The translations under genes were made by a program, and so were the position numbers. Source: Burkholderia sp. H160 (lineage in GTDB: Bacteria; Pseudomonadota; Gammaproteobacteria; Burkholderiales; Burkholderiaceae). Taken from it: 64,000 nucleotides of DNA. The notes under the pieces were generated by a model that was not told the origin of the DNA, did no database searches, and saw only the letters and a program-made list of their open reading frames with translations. Shown piece by piece: positions 43,553 to 53,000 of this stretch. The DNA is taken from the NCBI GenBank assembly GCA_000173575.1, contig ABYL01000001.1:124001-188000 (forward strand), written 5' to 3'. Every line of letters starts with the position of its first letter. The first letter of the stretch is position 1.

Positions 43553-45112
43553 ATGCGACTCGAATCGATGCAACTTGCCGTCAAGCGCCTTACGCGCCGC
43601 GCGGGCCAGATTTCAGTGGGCATAGTTGACGCCGACGAATCGGGGTGGCTCGAGCTTGCGCGCACGGCGCGATCAGAGCAGGGGCGCCTCGTTGCGATGT
43701 GGGGCAGCGAAGCAGTCGAAGGCGGTTTTTCGGTGAACGCAGCGTACGAATGCGAGGACGGCATTCTGTGGGCGCGCCTCGCGATCGGGCGTGAGCAAGA
43801 TGCTGGTGGGGCCTATCCTGATCTCGTCCCCGTTTTCCCGTGCGCGATTCGCATGCAAAGGGCGATCTTCGATCTGATCGGCCTGCGCGCGCGTGGCGCC
43901 GAGGACACACGGCCGTGGCTCAATCATGGCAACTGGCCCGGCGATTATTTCCCGCTGCAAAGGCAGGCGACCGGTGTCGAAGTATTTGAGTCGAGCGAGG
44001 CGGATTACCCTTTCGTGCAGGTTGCGGGCGATGGCGTGCACGAGATCGCTGTCGGGCCGATTCACGCCGGCATCATCGAGCCGGGGCATTTCCGCTTCTC
44101 GGTCGTCGGCGAGAAGGTGCTGCGCCTCGAAGAGCGTCTCGGCTACGCCCATCGCGGCGTCGAGCGGCTGTTCGAGCGTACGCCGGCGTCGCGCGGTCAT
44201 CGGGTTGCCGCCAGGATCGCGGGTGACTCAACCGTCGCGTTCTCGTGGGCCTTTTGCATGGCGCTCGAGCAAGCCAACGGCACGATACTGTCGAAGCGGG
44301 CACTGTATCTGCGCGCGCTACTGCTCGAACGCGAGCGCGTGGCCAACCACCTCGGCGACCTCGGCGCGCTCGGCAACGATGCCGGGTTCGGATTCGGACT
44401 CGCGCAGTTCTCGCGGCTCAAGGAGGACTGGATACGCTTGAATGCCCGCATATTCGGACATCGGTACCTGATGGACCGGATCGTGCCGGGTGGTGTGGCG
44501 CTCGACGTTCGCCCTGTGGACGCGGCTGTCCTGGCGGAGCAATGTGAAGACATCGAGCGCGAAGTCCACGTCATGCGGAAAGTCTACGAGGACCAGTCCG
44601 GGCTGCAGGATCGATTCCTCGGCACGGGCAAATTGACCGCCGCAGTGGTCGAGCATTTCGGCGTGCGGGGCATGGCTGCCCGCGCAAGCGGTCACACGTT
44701 CGACGTTCGCGCAAACTTGCGACCCGCTCCGTATGACGACATAACCGTCAAAGCGGTTAGTGACGCGCGTGGCGACGTTGCCGCGCGCGTTGCGGTGCGC
44801 TTTGCCGAAATCGATGAATCCCTGCGGCTGATCCGCGCGCTGCTGGCCGATTTTCCGGACGGCCCCATCGTCGTCGGCGTGACGCCTGCGACGGCGCCTG
44901 CGCAAGGGGTCGGCTGGGTGGAAGGCTGGCGAGGAGACGTGTTCGTCGCGCTCGACATCGCAGCGGGCGACGTTATTGCACGGTGCCATTGCCACGATCC
45001 GTCATGGCAGAACTGGCCGGCGCTCGAGCACGCGATCATCGGTAACATCGTTCCCGACTTCCCGCTGATCAACAAGTCGTTCAACCTGAACTACGCGGGG
45101 CACGATCTCTGA
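43553..45112 (+). CDS. hyfG: Hydrogenase-like large subunit without nickel ligands (HyfG/NuoCD type)
   Basis: 519-residue fusion of an N-terminal NuoC-like part (residues 1-150) and a NuoD/HyfG-like large subunit. GPIHAGIIEPGHFRF and GYAHRGVERLFE are conserved. At the first metal motif, where hydrogenases have RxCGxC, the sequence reads ARIAGDSTVAFSWAF with no Cys. At the C-terminus, HDPSWQNWPALEHAI, then the chain ends in NYAGHDL, with no DPCxxC. It therefore cannot bind the Ni-Fe centre. Stop and hyfI start overlap (TGATG). Fits the large subunit of an energy-converting hydrogenase-related (Ehr) complex. Confidence 0.92.
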   Translation: MRLESMQLAVKRLTRRAGQISVGIVDADESGWLELARTARSEQGRLVAMWGSEAVEGGFSVNAAYECEDGILWARLAIGREQDAGGAYPDLVPVFPCAIRMQRAIFDLIGLRARGAEDTRPWLNHGNWPGDYFPLQRQATGVEVFESSEADYPFVQVAGDGVHEIAVGPIHAGIIEPGHFRFSVVGEKVLRLEERLGYAHRGVERLFERTPASRGHRVAARIAGDSTVAFSWAFCMALEQANGTILSKRALYLRALLLERERVANHLGDLGALGNDAGFGFGLAQFSRLKEDWIRLNARIFGHRYLMDRIVPGGVALDVRPVDAAVLAEQCEDIEREVHVMRKVYEDQSGLQDRFLGTGKLTAAVVEHFGVRGMAARASGHTFDVRANLRPAPYDDITVKAVSDARGDVAARVAVRFAEIDESLRLIRALLADFPDGPIVVGVTPATAPAQGVGWVEGWRGDVFVALDIAAGDVIARCHCHDPSWQNWPALEHAIIGNIVPDFPLINKSFNLNYAGHDL

Positions 45113-45621
45113 TGTGGCAACTCATCCGGCAATTCGCACGCACCGATTTTCCCGACGAATCTGCTCCGGCGGCAGAAGACGCGTGGCACCACGGGGAGCG
45201 ACAGCTTCGCCAGGACATTCTCGATCTGCTCGGGCGAGCGCTGTGCATCCGGCAGATCGACGCGGGCTCATGCAATGGGTGTGAGCTGGAGATCCACGCG
45301 CTGAACAACCCGTACTACAACATTGAAGGGCTTGGAATCAAGTTTGTCGCGAGCCCGCGGCATGCCGACCTGCTGCTCGTGACCGGGCCGGTGACGCTGA
45401 ACATGCGGGCGGCCTTGCTCGCGGCGTACGATGCGACCCCGGCCCCGAAACTTGTTGTTGCCGCAGGCGAATGCGCGTGCACGGGCGGCATTTTTGCCGA
45501 CAGTTACGCGGTGTGCGGTCCCGTTTCGTCGATCTTGCCGGTCGACGTGATGATCCCCGGATGTCCGCCACCACCCGTTGATTTGCTGCGAGGCATTCTG
45601 GTAGCTTGCCGGGCGCGTTGA
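45112..45621 (+). CDS. hyfI: Hydrogenase-like small subunit with intact 4Fe-4S cysteines (HyfI/NuoB type)
   Basis: 169-residue NuoB/HyfI-type protein. The four cluster cysteines are present: two in AGSCNGCELEIHAL, one in AGECACTGGIF (first of its two) and one in MIPGCPPPPVDLLRG. It should bind one proximal 4Fe-4S cluster against the large subunit. An N-terminal 40-residue extension precedes the core. Its start is coupled to the hyfG stop. It is the last gene of the operon. Confidence 0.92.
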   Translation: MWQLIRQFARTDFPDESAPAAEDAWHHGERQLRQDILDLLGRALCIRQIDAGSCNGCELEIHALNNPYYNIEGLGIKFVASPRHADLLLVTGPVTLNMRAALLAAYDATPAPKLVVAAGECACTGGIFADSYAVCGPVSSILPVDVMIPGCPPPPVDLLRGILVACRAR

Positions 45622-45921
45622 ATTAGTACACCGATGAGTAGCAGCAATTAAAGGTGGAAAGGGAAATTCTCTGACAGGCTACGGCCTGGTTCGCAAGGGA
45701 GGGGGAACCGTTCCGCCAAAGGGCGGTACGTATCCAAGCGCAGAGCGCGCGTGAAGGAGGGGAGGTGGGACGTAAGTGGGTCGCAGGCCTGATGCAGATG
45801 GCCGGCCCGCATGGTGCGAGCCGGCGACGCCTACGACAATTCGATGTGCGAATCGACGCTCGACGGAGGCTGGATCACGTCAAATCACTGACAAAAAATC
45901 CTTCCGTCGAGCCTCGCAACT
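45622..45921. other. Intergenic region after the hyf-like operon
   Basis: 300 bases. A stem CAGGC-TACG-GCCTG at 45675-45688 and CCGCC-AAAG-GGCGG at 45713-45726 may end or stabilise the operon message; no T-run follows. A purine-rich stretch (GGAGGGGAGGTGGG, 45756-45769) has no gene after it. Confidence 0.45.
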
Positions 45922-46266
45922 TCATCGGGCGGTACGCGCTGCAGGTTGTTCCGATTCAGCCAAGGCGGCGCGCGCGCGGTCGCGGGACTCACTGACCGAC
46001 TCGTTGCGCTGCTGACGCGCCTCGCGTGCTTCTGCCCGGAACGCCTTTCTGGCTTCTGCGCGCTGCGCACGTTGTTCGCGATTGGCCTCACGAACCTCCA
46101 TTCGCTTCTGAACGATCGGATCGCTGTGCACAGTCGCCGGCGCAGTAGCGGCCTCTGCAACCTGGGGTGCTGCGGCGGCCGGTTGCTCGGCGGCGAAGGC
46201 AGCGCCGGAAGTCAGCAGACCGAGCGAGAGGAAGGTTGCGGCGATTCGGTTAGTAAGACGACTCAT
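45922..46266 (-). CDS. Secreted Ala/Arg-rich hypothetical protein
   Basis: 114 residues: a signal peptide (MSRLTNRIAATFLSLGLLTSG, cut after AFA near residue 25), then an Ala-rich linker and a long helix rich in Glu, Ala and Arg (REANREQRAQRAEARKAF). Likely a periplasmic coiled-coil or disordered protein; no family recognised. Confidence 0.65.
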   Translation of the reverse strand: MSRLTNRIAATFLSLGLLTSGAAFAAEQPAAAAPQVAEAATAPATVHSDPIVQKRMEVREANREQRAQRAEARKAFRAEAREARQQRNESVSESRDRARAALAESEQPAARTAR

Positions 46267-46606
46267 GATTTTCTCTCCACGAAAGTAGGTGTACTTAGTA
46301 ACGACGACTACCTTTGAAAATTACGTGAGGTTGTCAGCCGGTTCAGGTTGCCTCCGGTACAGCGAGGCGCTGATGAGTTCTTTCGGATTTGTCTCAGCAC
46401 GGAAGTCATTCTAACGAACGCAGCATTTATTTCAAATGGCTTTCAGCGCATTTTTCCAGGGTAAACCCTCTATTGCGAGATAGCGCATCGCTGATGCGTC
46501 ATCTCGTCACATTGACTTCAAGATTTATACGGGGTGCGAAGTAATCCGCCGTTCAGCCTGTCGGAGTCGTTCGAATCGTGACAGCCCGGCGGGTCAACGC
46601 GCGATG
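46267..46606. other. Intergenic region after the autotransporter
   Basis: 340 bases, AT-richer than its neighbours. It carries an imperfect hairpin at about 46478-46506 (GAGAT ... GCATC GCT GATGC ... ATCTC) and must hold the promoter of the 45922-46266 gene. No gene seen. Confidence 0.45.
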
Positions 46607-49600
46607 TCACCACGTATACCGCAACCCGGCGCTGCCCCAGACTCCTCGCTGCCTGCCGCTCTCCGAATCGTTGATCGAGAACTGGTAGCCGAACTGTCCA
46701 TACAGACTCAGGCGAGCGGCGAGCTTCGCGGTGACTCCCGCGGCAAAGTCCATCCGCGTGAATTGTTGTCGGAGCGGTACGTGGTCGACGCCAGAGTAAA
46801 TCGTCGTTGCCTGAGCGCCCCAGTCGCGCCAGATATTGGCGCGCACGTAGGGCTGCCAGACCTGCCCGTCGGCGCGCTCCAGGGTCCACTGGCCGCGCAC
46901 GCCGAGCCGCCCGCTGGCACCCGATGTCGAGCCCGGATCGACCGAACCCAGCCCGTCATTTCTCTCGCTCAGACCGACATGCTGCCAGATGATCTGTGCC
47001 TGCGGTTCGAGTACGAAACCCGGCCCAAGCGGCAGCCGGAACGGATAACCGGCTTCGAGCGAGGTGGCGAACCCTGAGTCCGAAATGGGCAAACGGGCGT
47101 TCTGTGTGGTCGCGTCGCCGTCGTAGTAGGTGCCCTGCAGCAACGCATCGATATACCATCCGCCCGGGCCATAGTGCGTCCAGTACGCGCCGCCGGAGTA
47201 CGCGTTGAGGTTCACCGAACCGGTGTGGCTCAGCACATAGCCGGTCGCTTCCGCGTTGGTGACGAGGCCGTCCACGTCCACGTTGCCGTTGCCGTACGCG
47301 AAATAGACGCCGGCTGTGTCGTGATGGTCGGGCAGGAAACTACCGCGCCACAGATCCAGGCCGGCCTGCACGCCAAGCAGGTGGCCATTCGCGCGAGCAT
47401 CGGTATAGGTCAGATAGTGATTGTCGACTTGTTGACCGAACATCCGGACCCAGGCCGAGCGGCTTATTCCGTCGCTGCCGGTACCTCCCCCGGCGTCGGT
47501 GAGCGTGTCGCCGATGCGCTCGTGCATCGTGCCGAGCATGGTGAGGCCCAGTTGCCTCGCGAGCGGTTGCACGACCGAGTAAGTGGCAATCTCCGGCCCG
47601 AGGATCGCGTACTCACCTGGAGGCAGGACGGACGGTGGCGGATCGAGAGGAAGATCTTCCAGGTCTCCGCCCTGGAGGATAGGGGGCTCCGGCTCACCCC
47701 CCCCAGGTGGCTCCTCCGGCTCACCCCCCGGCCCGACGACGAAATCCGAACGCAGGAACCAGTCCTCAGGTGAGGAGCCGAACTGACCTCCTCGAAAAAG
47801 ATAGTAGTCGAACGCGCCACCGCGCACTTCGGTGGCGAGCGAAAACTTTTCCGTGTCCGTGGTGGCGCCGTTGATTGCCTCCACAACCGGGATGCCGTTG
47901 GCTAACGTCAGCTGTCCCGGACCGCCGGCGTTGGTGATCTGCAGCCTGGACGCCCCGGTGGCCGTGCCTCCGTCGAGGATGAGCTTGTCCGAGGGCGCAT
48001 TGTCGCCGGCCAGGTAGGTGTCGATGGCAATTGTGCCGTTCCGGCCGACATAGTTGCTCGCGATCGCCTCGGTTCCCGGGTCTCCGGAGACGCGAAGAAG
48101 GCCCGCATTGTCAACGCTGCCCACGCGCTGGTTGAAGCCGCGCAGATCCACCGTTGCGCCAGACTCAACGGTATAGGCCGAATTCGCGCTGAAGACGTCG
48201 GCTGCACCGGCCGCGAGGACGCCGCCCGCGATCGTGGTCGGGCCGCTATACGTGCTTGCGCCGGTCATCACCGTTTCGCCGCTCAGGACATCGACCGTAC
48301 CATTGCCGGAAATGGCGGCAGGGAACACGTAGTTGCCACTGGTGTTGGTGTGGTTGAACACGAGCGTGCCCGTACCGGCGCCAAACGTGACGGTGCTGGC
48401 ATTGAGCGTGCCCGGCGCGACCGGGGCCGCGCCGGCGGCGGCGCCAATATTCAGTGTCCCGATGGAGCCGGCATTCTCCGCAATGGAGACGGCGTTCGCT
48501 ACTACCTGCGCGCCGTTCTCAACGGTCAGCGTCCCCGGGCCATACTGACCGACAGTGAGCAATGTGCCCGCATTCAGCACCGAACCCTGGTCAGTGACCG
48601 TGACAGTGCCCGCGCCGCCCTGGACTGGGGTGTCGCAGAAAGAGCTCAATCCCGCACCGCACTGACCTGCGATCGACATCGCTGCCACTGCCTGTCACGT
48701 TGACGCTTCCCTGGTTAGAGACGCTCATCGTTCCATTGCCCTGTCCACCGATAATCAGCTCGCTGTTTTGCACGGTAAGCGATGCGCCCGGACCGCTGAC
48801 CTCGAGCGAACTCGTCCCGGCGTCGGCGCCAACGATGGTTCTCCCGCTGATCGACACGGCGCCATTGGACTCGATGTGCAGATCCGCGGGGCCGCTCGTG
48901 CCGATCACGAGAAGCGGCGAAGTGAGCAGCCCGCCGTTCGACACAGTGATGGTTCCTGTTGAGGCGGGCACGCTACCCGACGCACCGTCGAAAGCGAGAT
49001 AGGTGCCTCTTCCGCTCGTGGCCATGCCGCCGTCGGTAATCGTCAGCGTGCCGGCACTGCCGGAACTGACGCCGACGCCAAGATAGGTTCCCGCGGTCAG
49101 GCTGCTATTGGTTCCGCTCACAAGCGCAGTCGCAGTCGAGCCTCCGCCGATCTGCAGCGTGGCTCCCGGACTGGAGACTGCGCCGCCGTTGGTCACGTTG
49201 AGTTGCGCAGGGCCGCCGTTCCCAACGACAAAGAAGCCCGTGTTGGTGTACTGAGACCCGTGGCCATCGACTGTGAGCACACCGCTGCTGCCCGAGTTGT
49301 AACCGACGTAGCTTTGAGAGAGGCTGGTGACAGTACCGCCGTTGCTCACTGTGAACGTTCCGGAGCCGTTAAAGCCGGTGTAGTACTGGGACTCGGCGTT
49401 GGTCGTACTGATCGACCCGCCATTCACGTTGATGAGCCCGGTACTTCCCGCCGCCTGGCCGATATGGATGCCACTGAGCACGACGTTCGCACCGGTCGGA
49501 ACGATGAATGTCCCGCCCGGAACGCCACCGACTGTCCCGCTATTGAATCCCGCAACGACGGTGGCAAACGACGTTGTCCCGACGGCTGCAGTCTCGGTGG

Positions 49601-49859
49601 TATTGCCGTCGATGTGGAGGTTCGACTGAGCGAAGCCGACCCTGGGAGCTAGCATCGCGCCGAAGACAAGTAGCACGACTTCAGCCCCAACTGATTTCCT
49701 GGCGTTCCTTTGGCGCCTGATGAACTTGTCAGATCCAGGAGTCCTTCGGGGAGTCTCGATCATCATGGTCAACTTCATCGTCAGTTGCTGTCGAGGTAAC
49801 CAGCGAAACGGTAAATGACCTGAATATGTCGATTGGTTTGAACGCGTGAACGGTCTCAT
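46607..49859 (-). pseudogene. Autotransporter with frameshift between passenger and barrel
   Basis: One type V autotransporter split into two frames. The first (49859 to about 48680) has a long signal region (MRPFTRSN..., extended N-terminus, hydrophobic VVLLVFGAMLAPRVGFA) and a Gly/Ser-rich passenger of repeats with TLTITDGG and GTITVSNGG strands. The second (about 48680 to 46607) continues the repeats, then a Pro/Glu-rich linker (EEPPGGGEPEPP), an autotransporter barrel with SRSAWVRMFGQQVDNHYL and a final strand ending RYTW. Reading across needs removal of one base near 48680. Start has GAGG 5 bases upstream. Confidence 0.85.
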
Positions 49860-50697
49860 CGCTACCTCAACGGATTAACGCGAAGCGCTACGAGTGGAAC
49901 ATGTTTGCCAAAATTGGTTGGTCCTTCACCAATCTCAAACAACTTTGGGGCGAAGCAAAATATATAAATTAATTTTCTTCTTGTTTTGCGAAGTTTTATC
50001 TGCCGCTCATCCCAGTATCGTCTGGGAGCCCACTTTTATAGAAGTTAATTAACGAAAGGAGGGCTGCTTCAGAAAACGGTTCGATAATCGCTGCACCAAA
50101 ACCATGAATTTGGAGAGGCAGCCGGTAAAGCCTCGGATGTGAGTATGAGCGCTATAAGAGACTCGGCCTCAGTTTCAGGCTCGGCGCCTTGTATCGCTTC
50201 GGGCGTACTCGAAACAGATTAATCAAGACGACTCTGAAATTCCAGTTTCAATCGTAAAGGAGACGCTTAATAATGCGAATTTGACGCGTGAAACGATGGA
50301 TTATGCAGATGGCATGGAGTGGCCGAATTCCTGAGCGGCACATTGGAATATTTTTACGTCGAGGACTACGGATTTACGTTGCCATCGCGATAATGGAATT
50401 CCTCGGTATTATTTGGGGCGCGTGTGGAATTTATCAGCTTGACGCATGGGTAATTGCATAATCCGCGCATGACGAGCCGGGTCTCGGCGCGTCTTCACGC
50501 AGCAACGATTCTTTCCTATGCTTGAAGCAACGGCGGGCCAGTCCAAACTGCCATCGCCGCGTCGTAGGGTCGAGGGTCGCACGCCAGTGCCGTGACATCG
50601 AACCAGAACCAGTCGCTCGTGCATGTTTCGATGGTTAACTAACGGGCGTTCTGTATGGCAACGTTGGGACTACCGGACCAACAAACGGAGCATGGCG
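49860..50697. other. Long AT-rich intergenic region
   Basis: 838 bases. It contains the dyad at 49913-49933, an AT-rich stretch (AAAATATATAAATTAATTTTC, split around 49960-49980), a small stem CCCAG-TATCGT-CTGGG at 50011-50026 and two purine-rich Shine-Dalgarno-like stretches (50054-50063, 50254-50260) not followed by a usable ORF. Base composition differs from the rest of the window, which suggests acquired or decayed DNA. Confidence 0.5.
49913..49933. promoter_or_regulatory. Dyad upstream of the autotransporter
   Basis: ATTGGT at 49913-49918 and ACCAAT at 49928-49933, spacing 9, 54-74 bases before the autotransporter start. Candidate operator. Confidence 0.4.
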
Positions 50698-52200
50698 ATG
50701 AAGCGGCGCGATTCACCCCAGCCGGTCACGATGTTCGAAGCACTGATCCCGATCGCTGGCCTCGTTTTTCTCGTCGGTGTGTCCTTCTACCTGTTCGGCG
50801 ATGGCGGCGCGAACGGGCCGAACCAGGTGGCGCTCGTCGTGGCGACCATGCTGGCCGTATTTGTCGGCTGGCGTCGTGGTCATTCGCTCGCGTCGCTGGG
50901 CGAGGCGGCGAACGCAAGCGTCAGTTCCGGTATTGGCGCGATTCTCATCCTGTTGGCGGTCGGCGCGCTGATCGGCACTTGGGCGCTCTGCGGCACGATC
51001 GTCGCTATGGTCTATTACGGACTGAAGTTGTTGAGCCCGGACTACTTTTACGCGACGGCGTGTGGAATCTGTGCATTGATCTCATTCGCCATTGGGACGT
51101 CGTGGACTGTCGCGGGAACGATTGGAATCGGCCTGATGGGCATTGCACAAAGCATGGGTCTGAGCCCGGCCATCACGGCCGGTGCGGTGATTTCCGGCGC
51201 TTATTTCGGCGACAAGTCTTCGCCACTGTCTGACTCCGCGAACCTTGCGGCCGCTGCCGCGGGCGTTGATCTGTATCACCACGTGCGTGAGACGCTGCTG
51301 ACATCACTCGTCGCGATTGTCATCACACTGGCTGTGTTTTATCTGCTTGGCCGCCCCAGCGACTTCGATGCGAGCGCCGAGGTAGCTGCAATGCAGGGCG
51401 CGTTCTACATATCGCCTGTGTTGTTCCTGCCGCTCGTTCTCGTCGTCGCGCTGACGCTGTTCAGGCTTCCGCCATTTACCACCATCTTTCTTGGCGCACT
51501 GGCCGGCGGCGTGGTGGCCGTTTTCGTCGAGCCAGGGCGAGTGATCGCATTTGCCGCAGCTCGAGAGGGCGTGCCGGTCCCGATTGCATTGTTGAAAGGA
51601 GTTTGGCTTGCGCTTGCGAGCGGCTATAAGTCTACGACTGGAAATCCAGCGCTCGATACGCTCCTGACTCGCGGCGGGATGGACAGCATGTTGAATACCA
51701 TCTGGCTGATTATCACCGCACTGGCATTCGGAGGGGTGGTCGAGAAGTGCGGGGTAATAGAACGCCTCATCGCTCCGGTAGTCGATTGGGCGAGGAGCGG
51801 TGGGGCGCTGGTCGGCTCGCTGGTCATGGCGACCATCGCGACGAACATCGTCACGGCGGACCAGTTCATCGCAGTCGTGCTGCCGGCCCGGATGTTCAAA
51901 AATGCATTTGCCGCACGCGGCTACGCGCCGATCGTGTTGTCGCGTTCCGTTGGTGATTCGGCCACGACCACAGGCTCGTTGATACCCTGGAACAGTTGCG
52001 GGGCTTACATGGCAGTGACCCTTGGCGTGTCTACACTCAGCTACGCACCCTTTGCTGTATTTTGCGTGGTAAGTCCACTACTGACAGTGGCGATCGCTTA
52101 CGCGGGTATCCGCATGCCACGCGTGCCTCCAGCCCAAACCGAGACTCCAACGGGAGGCGGACCGCCAACTCCAGTCCATGGAGGCTCCAAACAAAATTGA
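50698..52200 (+). CDS. nhaC: Na+/H+ antiporter, NhaC family
   Basis: 500-residue inner-membrane protein with about 11-12 helices. Hallmarks are GTSWTVAGTIGIGLMGIA, AYFGDKSSPLSDSANLAAAAAG and TNIVTADQFIAVVLPARMF, which contain the conserved Asp, Ser and Thr residues of NhaC. The start MKRRDSPQ was chosen because GGAG stands 7 bases upstream; an in-frame ATG six bases earlier is possible. The proline-rich C-terminal tail is cytoplasmic or periplasmic. Confidence 0.92.
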   Translation: MKRRDSPQPVTMFEALIPIAGLVFLVGVSFYLFGDGGANGPNQVALVVATMLAVFVGWRRGHSLASLGEAANASVSSGIGAILILLAVGALIGTWALCGTIVAMVYYGLKLLSPDYFYATACGICALISFAIGTSWTVAGTIGIGLMGIAQSMGLSPAITAGAVISGAYFGDKSSPLSDSANLAAAAAGVDLYHHVRETLLTSLVAIVITLAVFYLLGRPSDFDASAEVAAMQGAFYISPVLFLPLVLVVALTLFRLPPFTTIFLGALAGGVVAVFVEPGRVIAFAAAREGVPVPIALLKGVWLALASGYKSTTGNPALDTLLTRGGMDSMLNTIWLIITALAFGGVVEKCGVIERLIAPVVDWARSGGALVGSLVMATIATNIVTADQFIAVVLPARMFKNAFAARGYAPIVLSRSVGDSATTTGSLIPWNSCGAYMAVTLGVSTLSYAPFAVFCVVSPLLTVAIAYAGIRMPRVPPAQTETPTGGGPPTPVHGGSKQN

Positions 52201-52288
52201 CGTGTCTCATCCCTCCGCCTTCTTCCGTCCGACGGTCCGGGCACGCACTTTGGCCCACAGTCGGCAATTACTGTAAGGAGCAACCACG

Positions 52289-52780
52289 ATGGAAATGCAA
52301 CGCAACGCTCCCCGGATCGCGTCGACCCTGCTCGCCGCGGCGTTCGTGCTCGTTCAGGCAGGCGGCGCAGTGGCGCAGACCGCCGCTCCAGCGGCCGCCA
52401 GCCCAGCGGCCGCCAGCGAGATCCATAGGACCGGCATGCCACCGACGCAGCAGCAAGGCGACATATCGTTCGTGACTGGCGGAGTCGGTCGCGACGAATC
52501 GACTGCGCTGCGGCAGGCACGAAGGCAGTGGCCGCTGTCGCTGCAGTTCACCGGTCCCGGTGCGAGCTATGTGGCCGACGTTCAGGTGCAGATTGCCAAA
52601 GCTGGCGGCACGACCGTGCTCGATACCACTACGAAGGGGCCGTACCTGCTCGTGCGGCTGCCTCAAGGGCGCTATACGGTTACCGCCACCTACAGCGGCG
52701 TGACTAGGAAAGAGACCGTACACGTGCGCGGCAATGGCAGCGCGCGCGCGACGCTCTCGTTTCCGTCCGGCGGCCACTGA
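52289..52780 (+). CDS. Secreted carboxypeptidase-regulatory-like domain protein
   Basis: 163 residues. Signal peptide (MEMQRNAPRIASTLLAAAFVLV, cut after AVA near residue 29), an Ala/Pro-rich stretch, then a beta-rich domain: SLQFTGPGASYVADVQVQI, YLLVRLPQGRYTVTATYSG and KETVHVRGNGSARATLSF, typical of the carboxypeptidase regulatory-like or transthyretin-like beta sandwich. Ribosome site AAGGAG precedes the ATG. Function unknown. Confidence 0.75.
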   Translation: MEMQRNAPRIASTLLAAAFVLVQAGGAVAQTAAPAAASPAAASEIHRTGMPPTQQQGDISFVTGGVGRDESTALRQARRQWPLSLQFTGPGASYVADVQVQIAKAGGTTVLDTTTKGPYLLVRLPQGRYTVTATYSGVTRKETVHVRGNGSARATLSFPSGGH

Positions 52781-53000
52781 GCGCGGTTCCCGGTGCCGCG
52801 TCGAAGGGCGCGCGTACCGGGTTCGTTTGGCTCGGTCGCCTTCGCGGCAATATCAAAACACGAGGGGAATTCCCCCGATCGACGTGACCGCGCAAGCGAC
52901 CACGCGAAGCGTTATGCTTGAGCACGGCACCGCGATTGGCAGACCGTCGGAGACCATTGACGTTTGCATCGCTCGCCGGCCGTAGCAGCAGGGCCTTTTC

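Noticed and set aside
42341..43573. 410-codon minus open frame opposite hyfF
   Set aside because: Composition (Arg, Gln, His, Glu) is that of an antisense shadow; hyfF has all antiporter motifs.
43553..45621. Active [NiFe] hydrogenase or formate hydrogenlyase
   Set aside because: All nickel-ligand cysteines are missing in the large subunit and no formate dehydrogenase or maturation genes are near.
50409..50624. 71-codon minus frame before nhaC
   Set aside because: No ribosome site, no recognisable content, ends in the nhaC upstream region.
49860..50697. Insertion sequence remnant
   Set aside because: No transposase similarity, terminal inverted repeats or target duplication could be found by eye.
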